DNA of 64,000 nt from Myxococcaceae bacterium JPH2 (GTDB lineage: Bacteria > Myxococcota > Myxococcia > Myxococcales > Myxococcaceae), in the NCBI GenBank assembly GCA_016458225.1, contig JAEMGR010000005.1, forward strand, positions 248,001-312,000, read 5' to 3'. The first letter of the stretch is position 1, and every line of letters begins with the position of its first letter. The notes beneath the pieces were generated by a model that saw only the letters and a list, made by a program, of their open reading frames with translations, had not been told where the DNA came from and searched no databases. Positions 9,162 through 19,428 of this stretch are shown here, piece by piece. The translations under genes and the position numbers were made by a program.

Positions 9162-11840
9162 CTACCGGGGAACGGTCCGGTACTTCTCCAGCAAGGCCTG
9201 CTGCCGGCTGACCAGTGACACCTGCCGCCCCGCGAGCCACATGCCCAGCGGGCGGCTGGACACCTCCAGCGGGTCTCCGTTCCAGAGCACCACGTCCGCC
9301 GTGGCGCCTGGAGCAATCCGGCCGACGTCCAGGTTGAACGCGTCGGCCACGTTGGCCGTCATCGCGCGCAGGGCCTCGGTGTGCGGCAGGCCCCAGGCCA
9401 CCGCGTTGCCCGCCTCCTGCGCCAGCGTGCGCACCATGCCGGGCTCGCCCATCCCCGAGACGAGGACCTTCACCCCGGCTTGCGTCAGCAGCACCGCCGC
9501 ATCCAATCGGCTGCTCAGTCTGTCGAAGTCCGCGGGCAGGTTCTGCGTCGGCTGGAGGATGACGGAGACCTTGGCCGCGGCCAGCTCCGGCGCCACCCGC
9601 CACGCCTCGCCACCTCCGGCGAGCACGAGCCTCAGGTTGTACTCGCGCGCGAGTGACAACGCCGCGCGGATGTCCGACTCACGGTCGGCGTGGACCACCA
9701 CGGGCATCGCGCCCGCGAGCACCGGCTGCAGCGCCTCCAGGTCCAAACGACTCGCCGCCAGCTCGCGCAGCCGACGCGTGTCGAACTCCGCCTTGCGCCG
9801 ACCGTACTCGCGCGCGTCGAACAACAGCTCGCGCAGCCGCTCCAACACCATGGCGCGCGAGCCCGAGACCGCGTTGCGCCCCAACAGCCCCAGGTTCACG
9901 TGCATGGCCAGCGACGCGCGACGCAGCCGTCCGTCCGTGTCCACCGCGGCGCTCTGCCCCGCCACCAGTCCTCCCGAGGGTACCGACACCACGCTCGTCA
10001 CGCCGCCCAGGCGCGCCACCGGGAACGCCGCCGACGCGGGGTTGAGGCTGTCACTCGCCTGAAGCGCCGCGCGCAGGTCCTTCTTCGCCGCGTCGCCGCG
10101 CGGGCTCTCGTCCTGCGTCGAGTCCTCCTGCAGCACCTCCACCAGGCCCAGCCCGGTGAACGGCTCCACGAAGCCCGGCGTCAGCACCCGGCCCTTCCCG
10201 TCCACCTCGCGACATCCCGCGGGCGCCGAGACGCCCGCGCCCACCCGCGCCACCTTGCCGCCGTCCACCACCACCGTGGCGTCGCGCAGCCACTCCGCGC
10301 CGGTGAAGGCCGTCACGCCGCGGAACACGGTGCAGGCCCCCGGCTCCACCGCCAACGGGCGCGAGCACGTGGCGTCCTTGCCCGACTCGCAGCGCGCCGT
10401 CAGTCCCAGCGCCGCGAGCGTGGGCGCGGACGCGGGACGCGCCACCAGGTGGCCTGTGGCCTCGGCCAGCGCGCCCACCTCGAAGTCGCTGTCGTCCACC
10501 GGGCCCGTGGCGGCGTCAAACGTGACGACGCCGTCCGCCCAGACGCGCTCCGCCCGCGCGTAGACGCTCAGCGGATGTCCGCGCCACAGCACCACGTCCG
10601 CCATCTTCCCCGGCTCCAGCGAGCCGGTGACGTCGTCCACGCCCATCACCCACGCGGGATGGAGCGTCACCCAGCGCAGCGCCTCCTCCTCGGAGATGGG
10701 GATGCCCGCCTCACGCGCGCGCCACAGCGCCTTGGCCGCCTCCTGGTTGAGTCGCTGGATGCCATAGGGCGAGTCCGAGTGGATGACAGCCCGGCCTCCC
10801 GCCTGGGACACCAGCCCCGCGTTCTCCGGGATGCCGTCCCACGCCTCCAGCTTGTAGCCCCACCAGTCCGCCCAGGTGGCCACCGCCACGTGCTCGCGCG
10901 CCAGCGCGTCTCGCAGCTTGTAGGCCTCCAGCCCGTGGTGGAAGGCGCGAATCTGGAAGCCCGCCTCGCGCGCCACCTGGAGCATCACGGCCATCTCGTC
11001 CGCGCGGTAGCAGTGGTTCTGCACCAGGATGTGGCCGCGCAGCACCTCCGCCAGCGTCTCCAGCTTGAGGTCGCGCAGCGGCGCGGGCCCCGCCTCCTCG
11101 CCCTGCTTCTCGTGCTTGCGGCGCCAGTCGTCCCACTTGTCCAGGTACTCGCGCGCCTGCGCGAAGGCCTGTCGGTAGCCCGCCACGTTCCCCATCCGGG
11201 TCGACGGCGCCACCTTCTTCTCCAGACCGTATGTGTTCCGAGGATTCTCGCCGCACGCCATCTTCAGCACGTCGCGAGCGCCCGGGAAGCGGACCTCGGC
11301 GGCGGAGCGTCCGAAGTGCAGCTTCACCGGGAAGCCGCGCCCGCCAATCAGGTTGGCGCTGCCGGGCAGCACCAGCAGCGACGTGACACCGCCCGCCGCG
11401 GCTCGGCGCAGGCCCGGGTCCTGCGGCCAGAAGGAGTGCTCGGCGGAGACCTCGGCGGTGACGGGGGCCGTGGCCTCGTTGCCGTCGTCGTTGGAGAAGC
11501 TGGCCGGCGAGGAATAGACGCCCAGGTGGCTGTGCGCGTCGATGATCCCCGGGGTGACGTACATCCCGGTGCCATCCACCTCCTCGGCGCCGGGCGGCGA
11601 GCGCACCTCGGAGTCCCGTCCCACCGCGACGAGCTTTCCGTCCACGAACGCCACCGCGCCGTCCGCGATGGCCGGACCCGAGGCTGGCATCACCGTGGCA
11701 TGACGCACCACCACCGCCCGAGCCTGCGTCCACGTCCGGCTGGGCGCGGAGGGCTCGCGCAGTTCCTTGGAGTCCGGGAGCGTGGGCGGGACGGTCGCGC
11801 AGGCCGTCACGAGGAGCAGCAGGCAGGAGCGCTTCATCAT
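9162..11840 (-). CDS. Tandem-domain amidohydrolase lipoprotein
   Basis: This is an 892-residue predicted lipoprotein (LVTAC, Cys14) made of two imidazolonepropionase-type amidohydrolase modules. The first (about 40-440) keeps metal-ligand candidates: H103-S-H105 (DAHSHLG), His in VQNHCYRADE, His in AFHHGLEAYK and Asp in IHSDSPYG. The second (about 480-890) ends with the usual TADVVLWNGDP strand. However, the place where HxH should be reads GFVEPFTGLGL, and no Asp follows as in the first domain, so it is probably structural. The substrate is unknown; relatives act on imidazolones, dipeptides or similar amides. It would work in the periplasm or at the outer membrane. No strong ribosome site is visible. 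Confidence 0.85.
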   Translation of the reverse strand: MMKRSCLLLLVTACATVPPTLPDSKELREPSAPSRTWTQARAVVVRHATVMPASGPAIADGAVAFVDGKLVAVGRDSEVRSPPGAEEVDGTGMYVTPGIIDAHSHLGVYSSPASFSNDDGNEATAPVTAEVSAEHSFWPQDPGLRRAAAGGVTSLLVLPGSANLIGGRGFPVKLHFGRSAAEVRFPGARDVLKMACGENPRNTYGLEKKVAPSTRMGNVAGYRQAFAQAREYLDKWDDWRRKHEKQGEEAGPAPLRDLKLETLAEVLRGHILVQNHCYRADEMAVMLQVAREAGFQIRAFHHGLEAYKLRDALAREHVAVATWADWWGYKLEAWDGIPENAGLVSQAGGRAVIHSDSPYGIQRLNQEAAKALWRAREAGIPISEEEALRWVTLHPAWVMGVDDVTGSLEPGKMADVVLWRGHPLSVYARAERVWADGVVTFDAATGPVDDSDFEVGALAEATGHLVARPASAPTLAALGLTARCESGKDATCSRPLAVEPGACTVFRGVTAFTGAEWLRDATVVVDGGKVARVGAGVSAPAGCREVDGKGRVLTPGFVEPFTGLGLVEVLQEDSTQDESPRGDAAKKDLRAALQASDSLNPASAAFPVARLGGVTSVVSVPSGGLVAGQSAAVDTDGRLRRASLAMHVNLGLLGRNAVSGSRAMVLERLRELLFDAREYGRRKAEFDTRRLRELAASRLDLEALQPVLAGAMPVVVHADRESDIRAALSLAREYNLRLVLAGGGEAWRVAPELAAAKVSVILQPTQNLPADFDRLSSRLDAAVLLTQAGVKVLVSGMGEPGMVRTLAQEAGNAVAWGLPHTEALRAMTANVADAFNLDVGRIAPGATADVVLWNGDPLEVSSRPLGMWLAGRQVSLVSRQQALLEKYRTVPR

Positions 11841-11947
11841 GGGGGGTCGGTCGTACCACGAGCGCCCGGGCCTCGCCCGCGCCTGCCCGGCAACGGGGCG
11901 ACCGCGATGGCAGGACGCAGGAAATCACCACGCGGCGCGAAGCCGTC

Positions 11948-11953
11948 TAGAAT
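11948..11953 (+). promoter_or_regulatory. Possible -10 box of the sigma54-activator gene
   Basis: TAGAAT lies 12 bases before the ATG at 11966. The hexamer 17 bases upstream (TCACCA) is a weak -35. If used, the transcript would start about 6 bases before the ATG, and no ribosome site is visible, so translation would be nearly leaderless. Confidence 0.3.
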
Positions 11954-11965
11954 GCCGTCCCGTTC

Positions 11966-13330
<1,365 letters not shown>

Positions 13331-13346
13331 CGCGGGGCCGCGGGCC

Positions 13347-14156
13347 TCAGGGCGCGCGGCACGCCGGGTCCAACAGCTCCGGCCGGTACTCGAAGTGCAT
13401 CGTGTCGTAGTGGTACCAGCGCCCTCCCCAGATGAAGCCCTCGGCCTCGAAGGCGTCCACGAGCACCTGGGGGATGGCGTTGGCCCAGCGCACCGGCTCC
13501 TTGGGCTTCTGCCATTCCCAGTAGTGCGAGCGCGCCACGTTCAGGTCGAGCGACACGCCGTAGGAATGCGCGCTCTGCCGCTTCGTGTTCGCGATGGTCC
13601 GCCAGTTGAACGTGCCGCCCACCTTGCTCACGAACGGGCGCAGCGACGCGTCGGCCGCGAGCAGCGCCTCCACGCGCTCGGCCACGCGGCGGAACGCGGG
13701 CGCCACCTTCGCGTGCACCCGCAGCGTCGTGCCCGCGAAGACGACTGGCACCAGCGCCGCGCGGACCTGCTCGGCGGAAGCGCCGTAGGTGGCGTGGAAC
13801 AGCGGATCCCACCGGATGCGGCCCGGGTCATCATTCACGCCCGTCACGGGCACCACCGGCCCGGCCCGGTACGGCAGCGACAGCGTGTCCTCCAGGTCCG
13901 GTGCGTCCAGGCGCTCGTCGAACGACTTCACGCGCCCATCGTCGAACGGATACGTGGGCCCCTCCGCCGCGAGCTGGAAGCCCCAGCGCCCCCCTTCTTC
14001 CTGGACGGGCCGCACCGCCGGGTACCACTTCGCCAGGCACGCGAGCGCGGCGGGCGGAGCGGCGCTGCCCGCGTCAGGCCCGGAGGCCCAGGCAGCGGAC
14101 GAGGATGCGACGAGGACGAGCAGCGTAAGGCGCGGAAGCCGGAGGGGGATGGACAC
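13347..14156 (-). CDS. Secreted M15-family peptidase (D-Ala-D-Ala carboxypeptidase type)
   Basis: This is a 269-residue exported protein. The GTG at 14156 was chosen because it gives a clean signal peptide (LPRLTLLVLVASSSAAWA). The C-terminal half carries the M15 zinc signature: SAHSYGVSLDLN (His and Asp ligands six apart) and, near the end, YDTMHFEYRPE (third His ligand). Such enzymes trim peptidoglycan stem peptides or related D-amino-acid peptides in the periplasm. The N-terminal half (about 30-150) is not a domain I recognise. It is convergent with the sigma54-activator gene. Confidence 0.8.
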   Translation of the reverse strand: MSIPLRLPRLTLLVLVASSSAAWASGPDAGSAAPPAALACLAKWYPAVRPVQEEGGRWGFQLAAEGPTYPFDDGRVKSFDERLDAPDLEDTLSLPYRAGPVVPVTGVNDDPGRIRWDPLFHATYGASAEQVRAALVPVVFAGTTLRVHAKVAPAFRRVAERVEALLAADASLRPFVSKVGGTFNWRTIANTKRQSAHSYGVSLDLNVARSHYWEWQKPKEPVRWANAIPQVLVDAFEAEGFIWGGRWYHYDTMHFEYRPELLDPACRAP

Positions 14157-14301
14157 GGGGCGGCATCTTCTCACCCCCGGACGCGGAGGGGGACCCAATG
14201 GCAGGCATTGGACATCTCTTCAAAACCCGCCCAGTCGTATGAACCCTCGTGGCATGGTGACACGGGATTCGCTGTCAGCCCCCCATTCAAGGAGGATGAA
14301 G

Positions 14302-14946
14302 ATGCGTCGATCTCGCTGGCTCGGAGTGACGGTTGCGGGCTTCCTGGCGCTGCAGGCCACGGGATGCTTCGGGTCGTTCGGCCTGACTCGGAAGATCTGG
14401 CAGTTCAACAAGGACGTGTCGGGGAACAAGTTCGTCCAGTGGCTCATCTTCCTCGTCTTCGTCATCGTCCCTGTCTACGAGCTGGGCACGCTCGCGGACG
14501 CGCTCGTCGTCAACAGCATCGAGTTCTGGTCCGGTGACAAGGTGGTGGGCAGCGCGGACAGCCCGGACGGCAACACGCGCATCGTGCGCCTCAACGACAC
14601 GGACACGCTGGAGATGTCGCGCGACGTGGAGACCGGCGTGATGCGCATGGAGCTGCGCCGCGAGGGACAGGCGCCGGTGGTGCGCTACTTCGAGCCGCTC
14701 GAGGACGGCATGGTCGCGCGCGACGACACGGGCGCCCTGCTCATCCGCGCGCAGGAGCAGCAGGATGGCGCGGTGGTGGTGACCAACGCCGAGGGCACCG
14801 CGCTCACCGTGCACGCGCGCGACGCCGTGGACACCGCGCGCCAGCTGTTCCTCCAGGGCGGCGCCGAGGCCCTGGCCCAGTACGCCACGCACCAGGCCCC
14901 GCTCGCATCGCAGGCCCTGGCGCTCAACACCTGCGCGGCGCGCTGA
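14302..14946 (+). CDS. DUF3332-type membrane lipoprotein
   Basis: This is a 214-residue protein. The ATG at 14302 is preferred because AAGGAGG lies 7 bases upstream; the in-frame ATG at 14296 would touch it. A signal peptide ends QATGC, followed by GSFGLTRKIWQFN and one membrane segment (VQWLIFLVFVIVPVYELG), the layout of DUF3332 proteins. The C-terminal half (about 90-214) is hydrophilic and strand-rich, without known motifs. The function of the family is unknown. The gene stands alone, divergent from the M15 peptidase and closed by a perfect hairpin. Confidence 0.75.
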   Translation: MRRSRWLGVTVAGFLALQATGCFGSFGLTRKIWQFNKDVSGNKFVQWLIFLVFVIVPVYELGTLADALVVNSIEFWSGDKVVGSADSPDGNTRIVRLNDTDTLEMSRDVETGVMRMELRREGQAPVVRYFEPLEDGMVARDDTGALLIRAQEQQDGAVVVTNAEGTALTVHARDAVDTARQLFLQGGAEALAQYATHQAPLASQALALNTCAAR

Positions 14947-14967
14947 AGCCCCTCCGCGCGGACCGAC

Positions 14968-14993
14968 CGCGGAGCCCCCTGAAGGGCTCCGCG
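14968..14993. terminator. Perfect 10-bp hairpin between convergent genes
   Basis: CGCGGAGCCC, six-base loop, GGGCTCCGCG. It lies between the DUF3332 stop and the stop of the opposing lipoprotein gene, so it can end transcription both ways. No T-tract. Confidence 0.75.
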
Positions 14994-15007
14994 CGTCACC
15001 CCGCGAC

Positions 15008-15562
15008 TCAGGGCTGCTCGGGAGGCGGCTTCACCTCGCCCGTCTCGGGGCCGAAGCCCGCATCGAGCGCGGTGGCGGAGAAGGTGCCTTCCATGCTGCG
15101 GCCGGCGCCGTAGGCATCGCCCTTGCGGAACGACAGCGAGAAGTCACCCGAGGTGGCCTCACCCGGGTTGCCGCCCTTGTCGAGCACCAGGTCTCCGCGC
15201 TCCACGGGGCCGAACATGCGCGCGGGCTCGCCCGCCGCCACGTGCACCACCGAGGCGCGGTCCTTGCCCGAGGGCGTCGTGCCGCCCAGCGGAAGCTTGG
15301 CCCCCGGCTTGAGGTCCAGGCCCTCGGTGTCCACCGTGAGGCGGGCGACGAGGTCCACGTCCATCCCGTTGTTGCGGAAGTAGCTGACCTGGAACGCCTC
15401 GGCGTTGCGCCGCACCTCCACGCGCGACACGTCGCCCGTGGGGAACAGCTCCGACACGCTGCCCGACAGGGAGTTGTCCCCCCGTCCACACGCGAGGATG
15501 CCCGCCGCGCACGCGAGGCCCGCGAGCCCCAAAGACACGAGCCCCCGGCCTCCGCGCGTCAT
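15008..15562 (-). CDS. Small lipoprotein of unknown function
   Basis: This is a 184-residue predicted lipoprotein (signal peptide ending AGILACG). The ATG at 15562 overlaps the upstream stop as ATGA, which fixes the start and implies translational coupling to the larger lipoprotein. The mature part is strand-rich with no recognised domain. It ends in a proline-rich tail. The pair probably acts together at the envelope. Confidence 0.7.
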   Translation of the reverse strand: MTRGGRGLVSLGLAGLACAAGILACGRGDNSLSGSVSELFPTGDVSRVEVRRNAEAFQVSYFRNNGMDVDLVARLTVDTEGLDLKPGAKLPLGGTTPSGKDRASVVHVAAGEPARMFGPVERGDLVLDKGGNPGEATSGDFSLSFRKGDAYGAGRSMEGTFSATALDAGFGPETGEVKPPPEQP

Positions 15563-16875
15563 CGCTCCACCGCGAGCGTGAGGGTCCCCGAGGACGGCAC
15601 GCGATAGAGCACCACGCGCTTGCCCGACGACAGGAACGCCAGCTTGGGAGACCAGCCGCCCGCGCTGTCCACCAGCACCTCGCGCCACGTGCCGGAGATG
15701 CGCGTGGAGATGAGGAGCTGATCATCCGCGGGCGTGCAGCTCGTCTCGTTGCGGCCCGCCTCCTGCGAGCAGACGTGGAACGCGATGGCCGGCTCGTGCG
15801 TGGTGGGGTCGAACGCCAGCGACGGATACCAGCCGCCCGAGCCCGCCTGGAACACCGGGAACGGCAGCGACCAGTCCCCCGCCACCGTGCACTTCGTCGC
15901 GGTGGTGCCAGCGCACTCCGTATACGTGAGGCGGTCCGAGTTGCGGTCCACCACCGCGATGCCGAAGCCCTCCTGCGTGTCGTACGCCAGCGAGGCGCCG
16001 AGCTGCGTGTTGCCCACCGCCTGGACCTGCAGCGGCGCGGACCACGTGGCGCCATCCGCGGTGCGCCGCTGGAAGAACACGTTCTGGCCCGTGGCGTCCG
16101 GTCCACCAAAGGCCTGGTCGCTCACGAGCGCCGGCTGTCCGCCCGCCATGATCATGTTGATGTGGCCACCGTAGGCCTTCTTGGAGTCACCGCCCGCGGC
16201 GACCACGCGGTGCTGCCACGTGGTGGGGCCACCCGTGGCCACCTCCAGGTCGCTGCCCGCCCAGTCCTGCTGCGGGAACTGGCCGTCGTGTCCATCGCGG
16301 TACGCCACGATGGCCTCCGAGCCCGAGAACACGAGCGCGGGGTTGAGCCCCACCAGCAGGCCCGTGTCGCTGACGGCGTTGCCCGCGCGGGCCTCGTCGC
16401 CCCGGCGCACCGCGATGCGCTCCGTCCAGGTGCCCTGGGCGTTGCGGTACGACAGCGCCATGTCGCTCTGGAACCAGAGCACGGATTGATCGCTCCCGCC
16501 GCCCAGGTAGGCCACCACGGGCTGACCGTCCGGCCCGAACGACAACGACACGCCGAACACGCGCTGCACCGTGGCGATGGCCTCGAAGGTGCTCGCCACC
16601 TGACCGTCGCGCACCTCGCGGTAGCGCAGCTGGAAGTCCTTGTCGTTCAGCTTGGCGAAGTACACCACGCCGATGCGATCCTGCGGCCCCACCGCCATGG
16701 CGATGGACGAGATGCGGTGCAGCTCGCTGGGGTCGGCGTCGACGGTGAGCCGCACGAAGGGCGAGCCCGCGTTCGGATCCTCTCCGGGCTTGGGTCCACC
16801 ATCCGGGTTGCCCGGCTTGTCGTTGCCACACCCCAGCGCGAGCGCCAGGCACAGCGCATAGGCGTGCCGTCTCAT
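15559..16875 (-). CDS. Lipoprotein, six-blade-like repeat (sialidase-type fold)
   Basis: This is a 438-residue lipoprotein. The second in-frame ATG (16875) is chosen because AAGGAG lies 9 bases upstream and the peptide then starts MRRHAYALCLALALGCG, a clean signal with Cys in a lipobox. Repeating blocks of the type SLAYDTQEGFGIAVVDRNSDRLTY, SLAFDPTTHEPAIAF and LAFLSSGKRVVLY look like sialidase/BNR-type propeller blades. No catalytic set was identified. It forms a two-gene operon with the small lipoprotein downstream. It is divergent from the gluconate-dehydrogenase-like pair. Confidence 0.7.
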   Translation of the reverse strand: MRRHAYALCLALALGCGNDKPGNPDGGPKPGEDPNAGSPFVRLTVDADPSELHRISSIAMAVGPQDRIGVVYFAKLNDKDFQLRYREVRDGQVASTFEAIATVQRVFGVSLSFGPDGQPVVAYLGGGSDQSVLWFQSDMALSYRNAQGTWTERIAVRRGDEARAGNAVSDTGLLVGLNPALVFSGSEAIVAYRDGHDGQFPQQDWAGSDLEVATGGPTTWQHRVVAAGGDSKKAYGGHINMIMAGGQPALVSDQAFGGPDATGQNVFFQRRTADGATWSAPLQVQAVGNTQLGASLAYDTQEGFGIAVVDRNSDRLTYTECAGTTATKCTVAGDWSLPFPVFQAGSGGWYPSLAFDPTTHEPAIAFHVCSQEAGRNETSCTPADDQLLISTRISGTWREVLVDSAGGWSPKLAFLSSGKRVVLYRVPSSGTLTLAVER

Positions 16876-17089
16876 GTGCATCGTCTCCTTGGTTGTCTGC
16901 CGCATCGGGACGCCATCCTATTCCAGCGTCCCACGCGTGCACCTCGCGCGAATGCACGCCTGCCCGTCGCCAACGCGTCGCGAGGCGGAGTGGTGGCTGC
17001 ACCCCACATGACGTGGACTCTCACCCTCACTTCGCGATGCAGTAGCGATGCAATACAGCGCGCCAGACACGCGCTAGGCTTCGGGGCCT

Positions 17090-17743
17090 ATGGCTCGCGC
17101 GCGTCCGTCCTCGAAGCGTCTGTCTCGGCGCTCCTTCATCCAACGCCTGACATTCCTGGGAGGTGGCGTGGTGCTGCTGGGCGGCATCGCGTGCAAGCGC
17201 GGCTCGGATGCGCCGCCTCCGCCCGCCCCCCCCGCGTCCACTGGCACCACGGCGAAGGGACAAGCGCTGCGCACCTTCTCGCGCTTCGAGTACGCCACCG
17301 TGGCCGCCGCCGCCGAGCGATTGCTGCCGCGCGACGAGGACCCCGGCGCGCTGGACGCGGACGTGCCGATCTACATCGACCGCATGCTCCAGACGCCCGA
17401 GCTGACGCAGATGCGCCATGACTTCGTCACCGGCCTCGCCGCGATGGAGCGCCGCGCGCAGCGCATGTTCCAGACGGGCTTCGCGCAGGCCACGCCCGCG
17501 CAGCAGGACGAGCTGCTCGCCATCTTCAAGGACAGCCCGCAGGGCAGCGGCGAGGCGCACTTCTTCGAACTCCTGATGGTGCTCTCGCTGGAGGGCTTCC
17601 TCGGAGACCCGTCCTACGGCGGCAACCAAGGCAAGGTGGGCTGGCGCCTCATGGGCTTCGACATGGTGGGCACCGTGGCCATGGCGCCGCCCGAGGGCTA
17701 CGACGGCCCGAAGTGCCTGCGCGAGTGCGGGAGCCACCGGTGA
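17090..17743 (+). CDS. Gluconate 2-dehydrogenase subunit 3-like protein
   Basis: This is a 217-residue secreted small subunit. The N-terminus carries a twin-arginine signal (SRRSFIQRLTFLGGG) leading to a Cys (GGIACKRG), so it may be both Tat-exported and lipidated. The body (about 60-200) matches the gluconate 2-dehydrogenase subunit 3 family (FEYATVAAAAERLLP through FFELLMVLSLEGFLGDPSYGGN). This subunit chaperones the flavoprotein through the Tat pathway in related enzymes. The stop overlaps the GTG of the GMC gene (GTGA), so the two are made together. Confidence 0.85.
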   Translation: MARARPSSKRLSRRSFIQRLTFLGGGVVLLGGIACKRGSDAPPPPAPPASTGTTAKGQALRTFSRFEYATVAAAAERLLPRDEDPGALDADVPIYIDRMLQTPELTQMRHDFVTGLAAMERRAQRMFQTGFAQATPAQQDELLAIFKDSPQGSGEAHFFELLMVLSLEGFLGDPSYGGNQGKVGWRLMGFDMVGTVAMAPPEGYDGPKCLRECGSHR

Positions 17744-19392
17744 GCAAGCCCGAGGTGGATGTCTGCATCGTCGGCAGCGGCGCGGGCGGAGCGCCCCTCG
17801 CGTTGGAGCTGGGCCGCGCGGGCTTCAAGGTCGTGGTGCTGGAGAAGGGCGCGCATTACCAACCGCGCGACTTCGTCCACGACGAGATCCTCAACAGCCG
17901 CCGCAACTTCTTCATGCCGCTGCCCTGGGAAGAGCCGCACCTGGTGCGCCGCGGCCCCAAGGAGCGCTACGAGCGCAGCAACACCGCGTGGACCGCCAAC
18001 TGCGTGGGCGGCGGCACCGTGCACATGAGCGGCTACTTCTACCGGCTCAAGCCGGTGGACTTCCGCCTGCGCTCCACGCTCGGCCCCATCCCCGGCAGCA
18101 CGCTGGCGGACTGGCCCATCTCCTACGAGGACCTGGCGCCCTTCTACGACAAGGCCGAGGCCGAGATGGGCGTGTCGGGTCAGGCCGTGGCCCATCCCTT
18201 CTTGGAGCCGCGCTCCGGCCCCTACCCCCTTCCTCCGCTCGACACGCACCCCATCTCGGGAGAAATCGACAAGGTGTGCTCGGCGCTCGGCTGGCACTCG
18301 GTGCCCACCGCGCGCGGCATCATCAGCCGCCCGTACAAAGGCCGCTCCGCCTGCGCGTACTGCGCGCTGTGCGGCAGCTACGGCTGCGAGATGGGCGCCA
18401 AGAGCGGCACCAACGCCAGCCTCATCCCCGCCGCGCTCGCCACGGGCAACGTGGAGCTGCGTCCCGGCTGCATGGCGCGCTCCATCGAGGTGGACGCGCG
18501 AGGCCGCGCCCGCAGCGTCGTCTACCTGGACCCCGACGGCGTCGCGCAGGAGCAGCCCGCGCGCATCATCGTGTCGTCGTGCACCGCGGTGGAGAGCGCG
18601 CGCCTGCTCCTCAACTCCACGTCCAACCGCTTCCCCAAGGGGCTGGCCAACGGCAGCGGGCTGGTGGGCAAGAACCTCCTGTTCAGCTCGTTCGGCGAGT
18701 CGCGCGCCACCTTCCGTATTTCCAAGCAGAAGGCCGCGCGGCCCTGGCTCACGGACCCCTCGCCCTTCGTGAACCGCAGCCTCCAGGACTTCTACCTGAT
18801 GCCGGACGCGCGCTTCGGCTTCCGCAAGGGCGGCACGCTCGGCTTCATGTGGACGCACCCCAACCCCATCTTCGCGGCGGTGGGGATGGCGGGCTCGGGC
18901 AAGAACGGCGTCTTCGGCAAGGAGCTGAAGGACCGCATGCGCGCGTATCGCGACTCGCGCATCCTCCAGTTCGAGGTCTACGCGGAGTTCCTCCCCACGC
19001 CGGGGACGGCCGTCACCGTCGAGTCCGGCGTGAAGGACAAGTACGGCATCCCCGTGGCCGCCATCACGTTGGACCGGCACCCCATGGACTTCGCCGCCAC
19101 GCGATTCCTCGTGGACCGCGGCGAGGAGGTCCTCATGCGGTTGGACCCGGATGACGTGCAGCGCGTGGGCATCGCGGGCGAGACGACCATCCTCCAGCAC
19201 GGCACGTGTCGCTTCGGAGACGACCCGGCCAGCTCGGTGCTGGACAAGAACTGCCGCGCGCACGAGGTGCCCAACCTCTACGTCGTGGACGGCAGCTTCA
19301 TGCCCACCGGAGGCAGCGTGCCCTCCACGCTGACCATCGCCGCCAACAGCTTCCGCGTGGCGGACCACCTGGTGCGCACGCTCAAGGGGTAG
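17740..19392 (+). CDS. GMC-family flavoprotein dehydrogenase with Cys cluster
   Basis: This is a 550-residue FAD oxidoreductase, the large subunit of a gluconate-dehydrogenase-like enzyme. GTG 17740 is fixed by the 4-base overlap. FAD-binding IVGSGAGGAPLALELG is at the N-terminus, and the catalytic His487 sits in LQHGTCRFGDD. A four-Cys motif, C205-x2-C208-x2-C211-x4-C216, could hold an iron-sulphur cluster as in FAD-glucose dehydrogenases. Where GMC enzymes usually have Asn-Pro before TLTI, this one reads VPSTLTI, so the second catalytic residue is altered. It has no signal of its own and is probably exported with the subunit-3 partner. No cytochrome c subunit adjoins. Confidence 0.88.
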   Translation: MSKPEVDVCIVGSGAGGAPLALELGRAGFKVVVLEKGAHYQPRDFVHDEILNSRRNFFMPLPWEEPHLVRRGPKERYERSNTAWTANCVGGGTVHMSGYFYRLKPVDFRLRSTLGPIPGSTLADWPISYEDLAPFYDKAEAEMGVSGQAVAHPFLEPRSGPYPLPPLDTHPISGEIDKVCSALGWHSVPTARGIISRPYKGRSACAYCALCGSYGCEMGAKSGTNASLIPAALATGNVELRPGCMARSIEVDARGRARSVVYLDPDGVAQEQPARIIVSSCTAVESARLLLNSTSNRFPKGLANGSGLVGKNLLFSSFGESRATFRISKQKAARPWLTDPSPFVNRSLQDFYLMPDARFGFRKGGTLGFMWTHPNPIFAAVGMAGSGKNGVFGKELKDRMRAYRDSRILQFEVYAEFLPTPGTAVTVESGVKDKYGIPVAAITLDRHPMDFAATRFLVDRGEEVLMRLDPDDVQRVGIAGETTILQHGTCRFGDDPASSVLDKNCRAHEVPNLYVVDGSFMPTGGSVPSTLTIAANSFRVADHLVRTLKG

Positions 19393-19402
19393 AGCCGCGA
19401 CG

Positions 19403-19428
19403 GCGCGAGCGCCCTGGCGCGCTCGCGC
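19403..19428. terminator. Perfect 10-bp hairpin between convergent genes
   Basis: GCGCGAGCGC, six-base loop, GCGCTCGCGC. It lies between the GMC stop and the stop of the opposing lipoprotein, touching the latter. It likely works as a two-way terminator. Confidence 0.7.

Noticed and set aside
17027-17737. A 236-codon minus-strand frame opposite the gluconate-dehydrogenase subunit
   Set aside because: The plus strand has a twin-arginine signal and family match; the minus frame has none.
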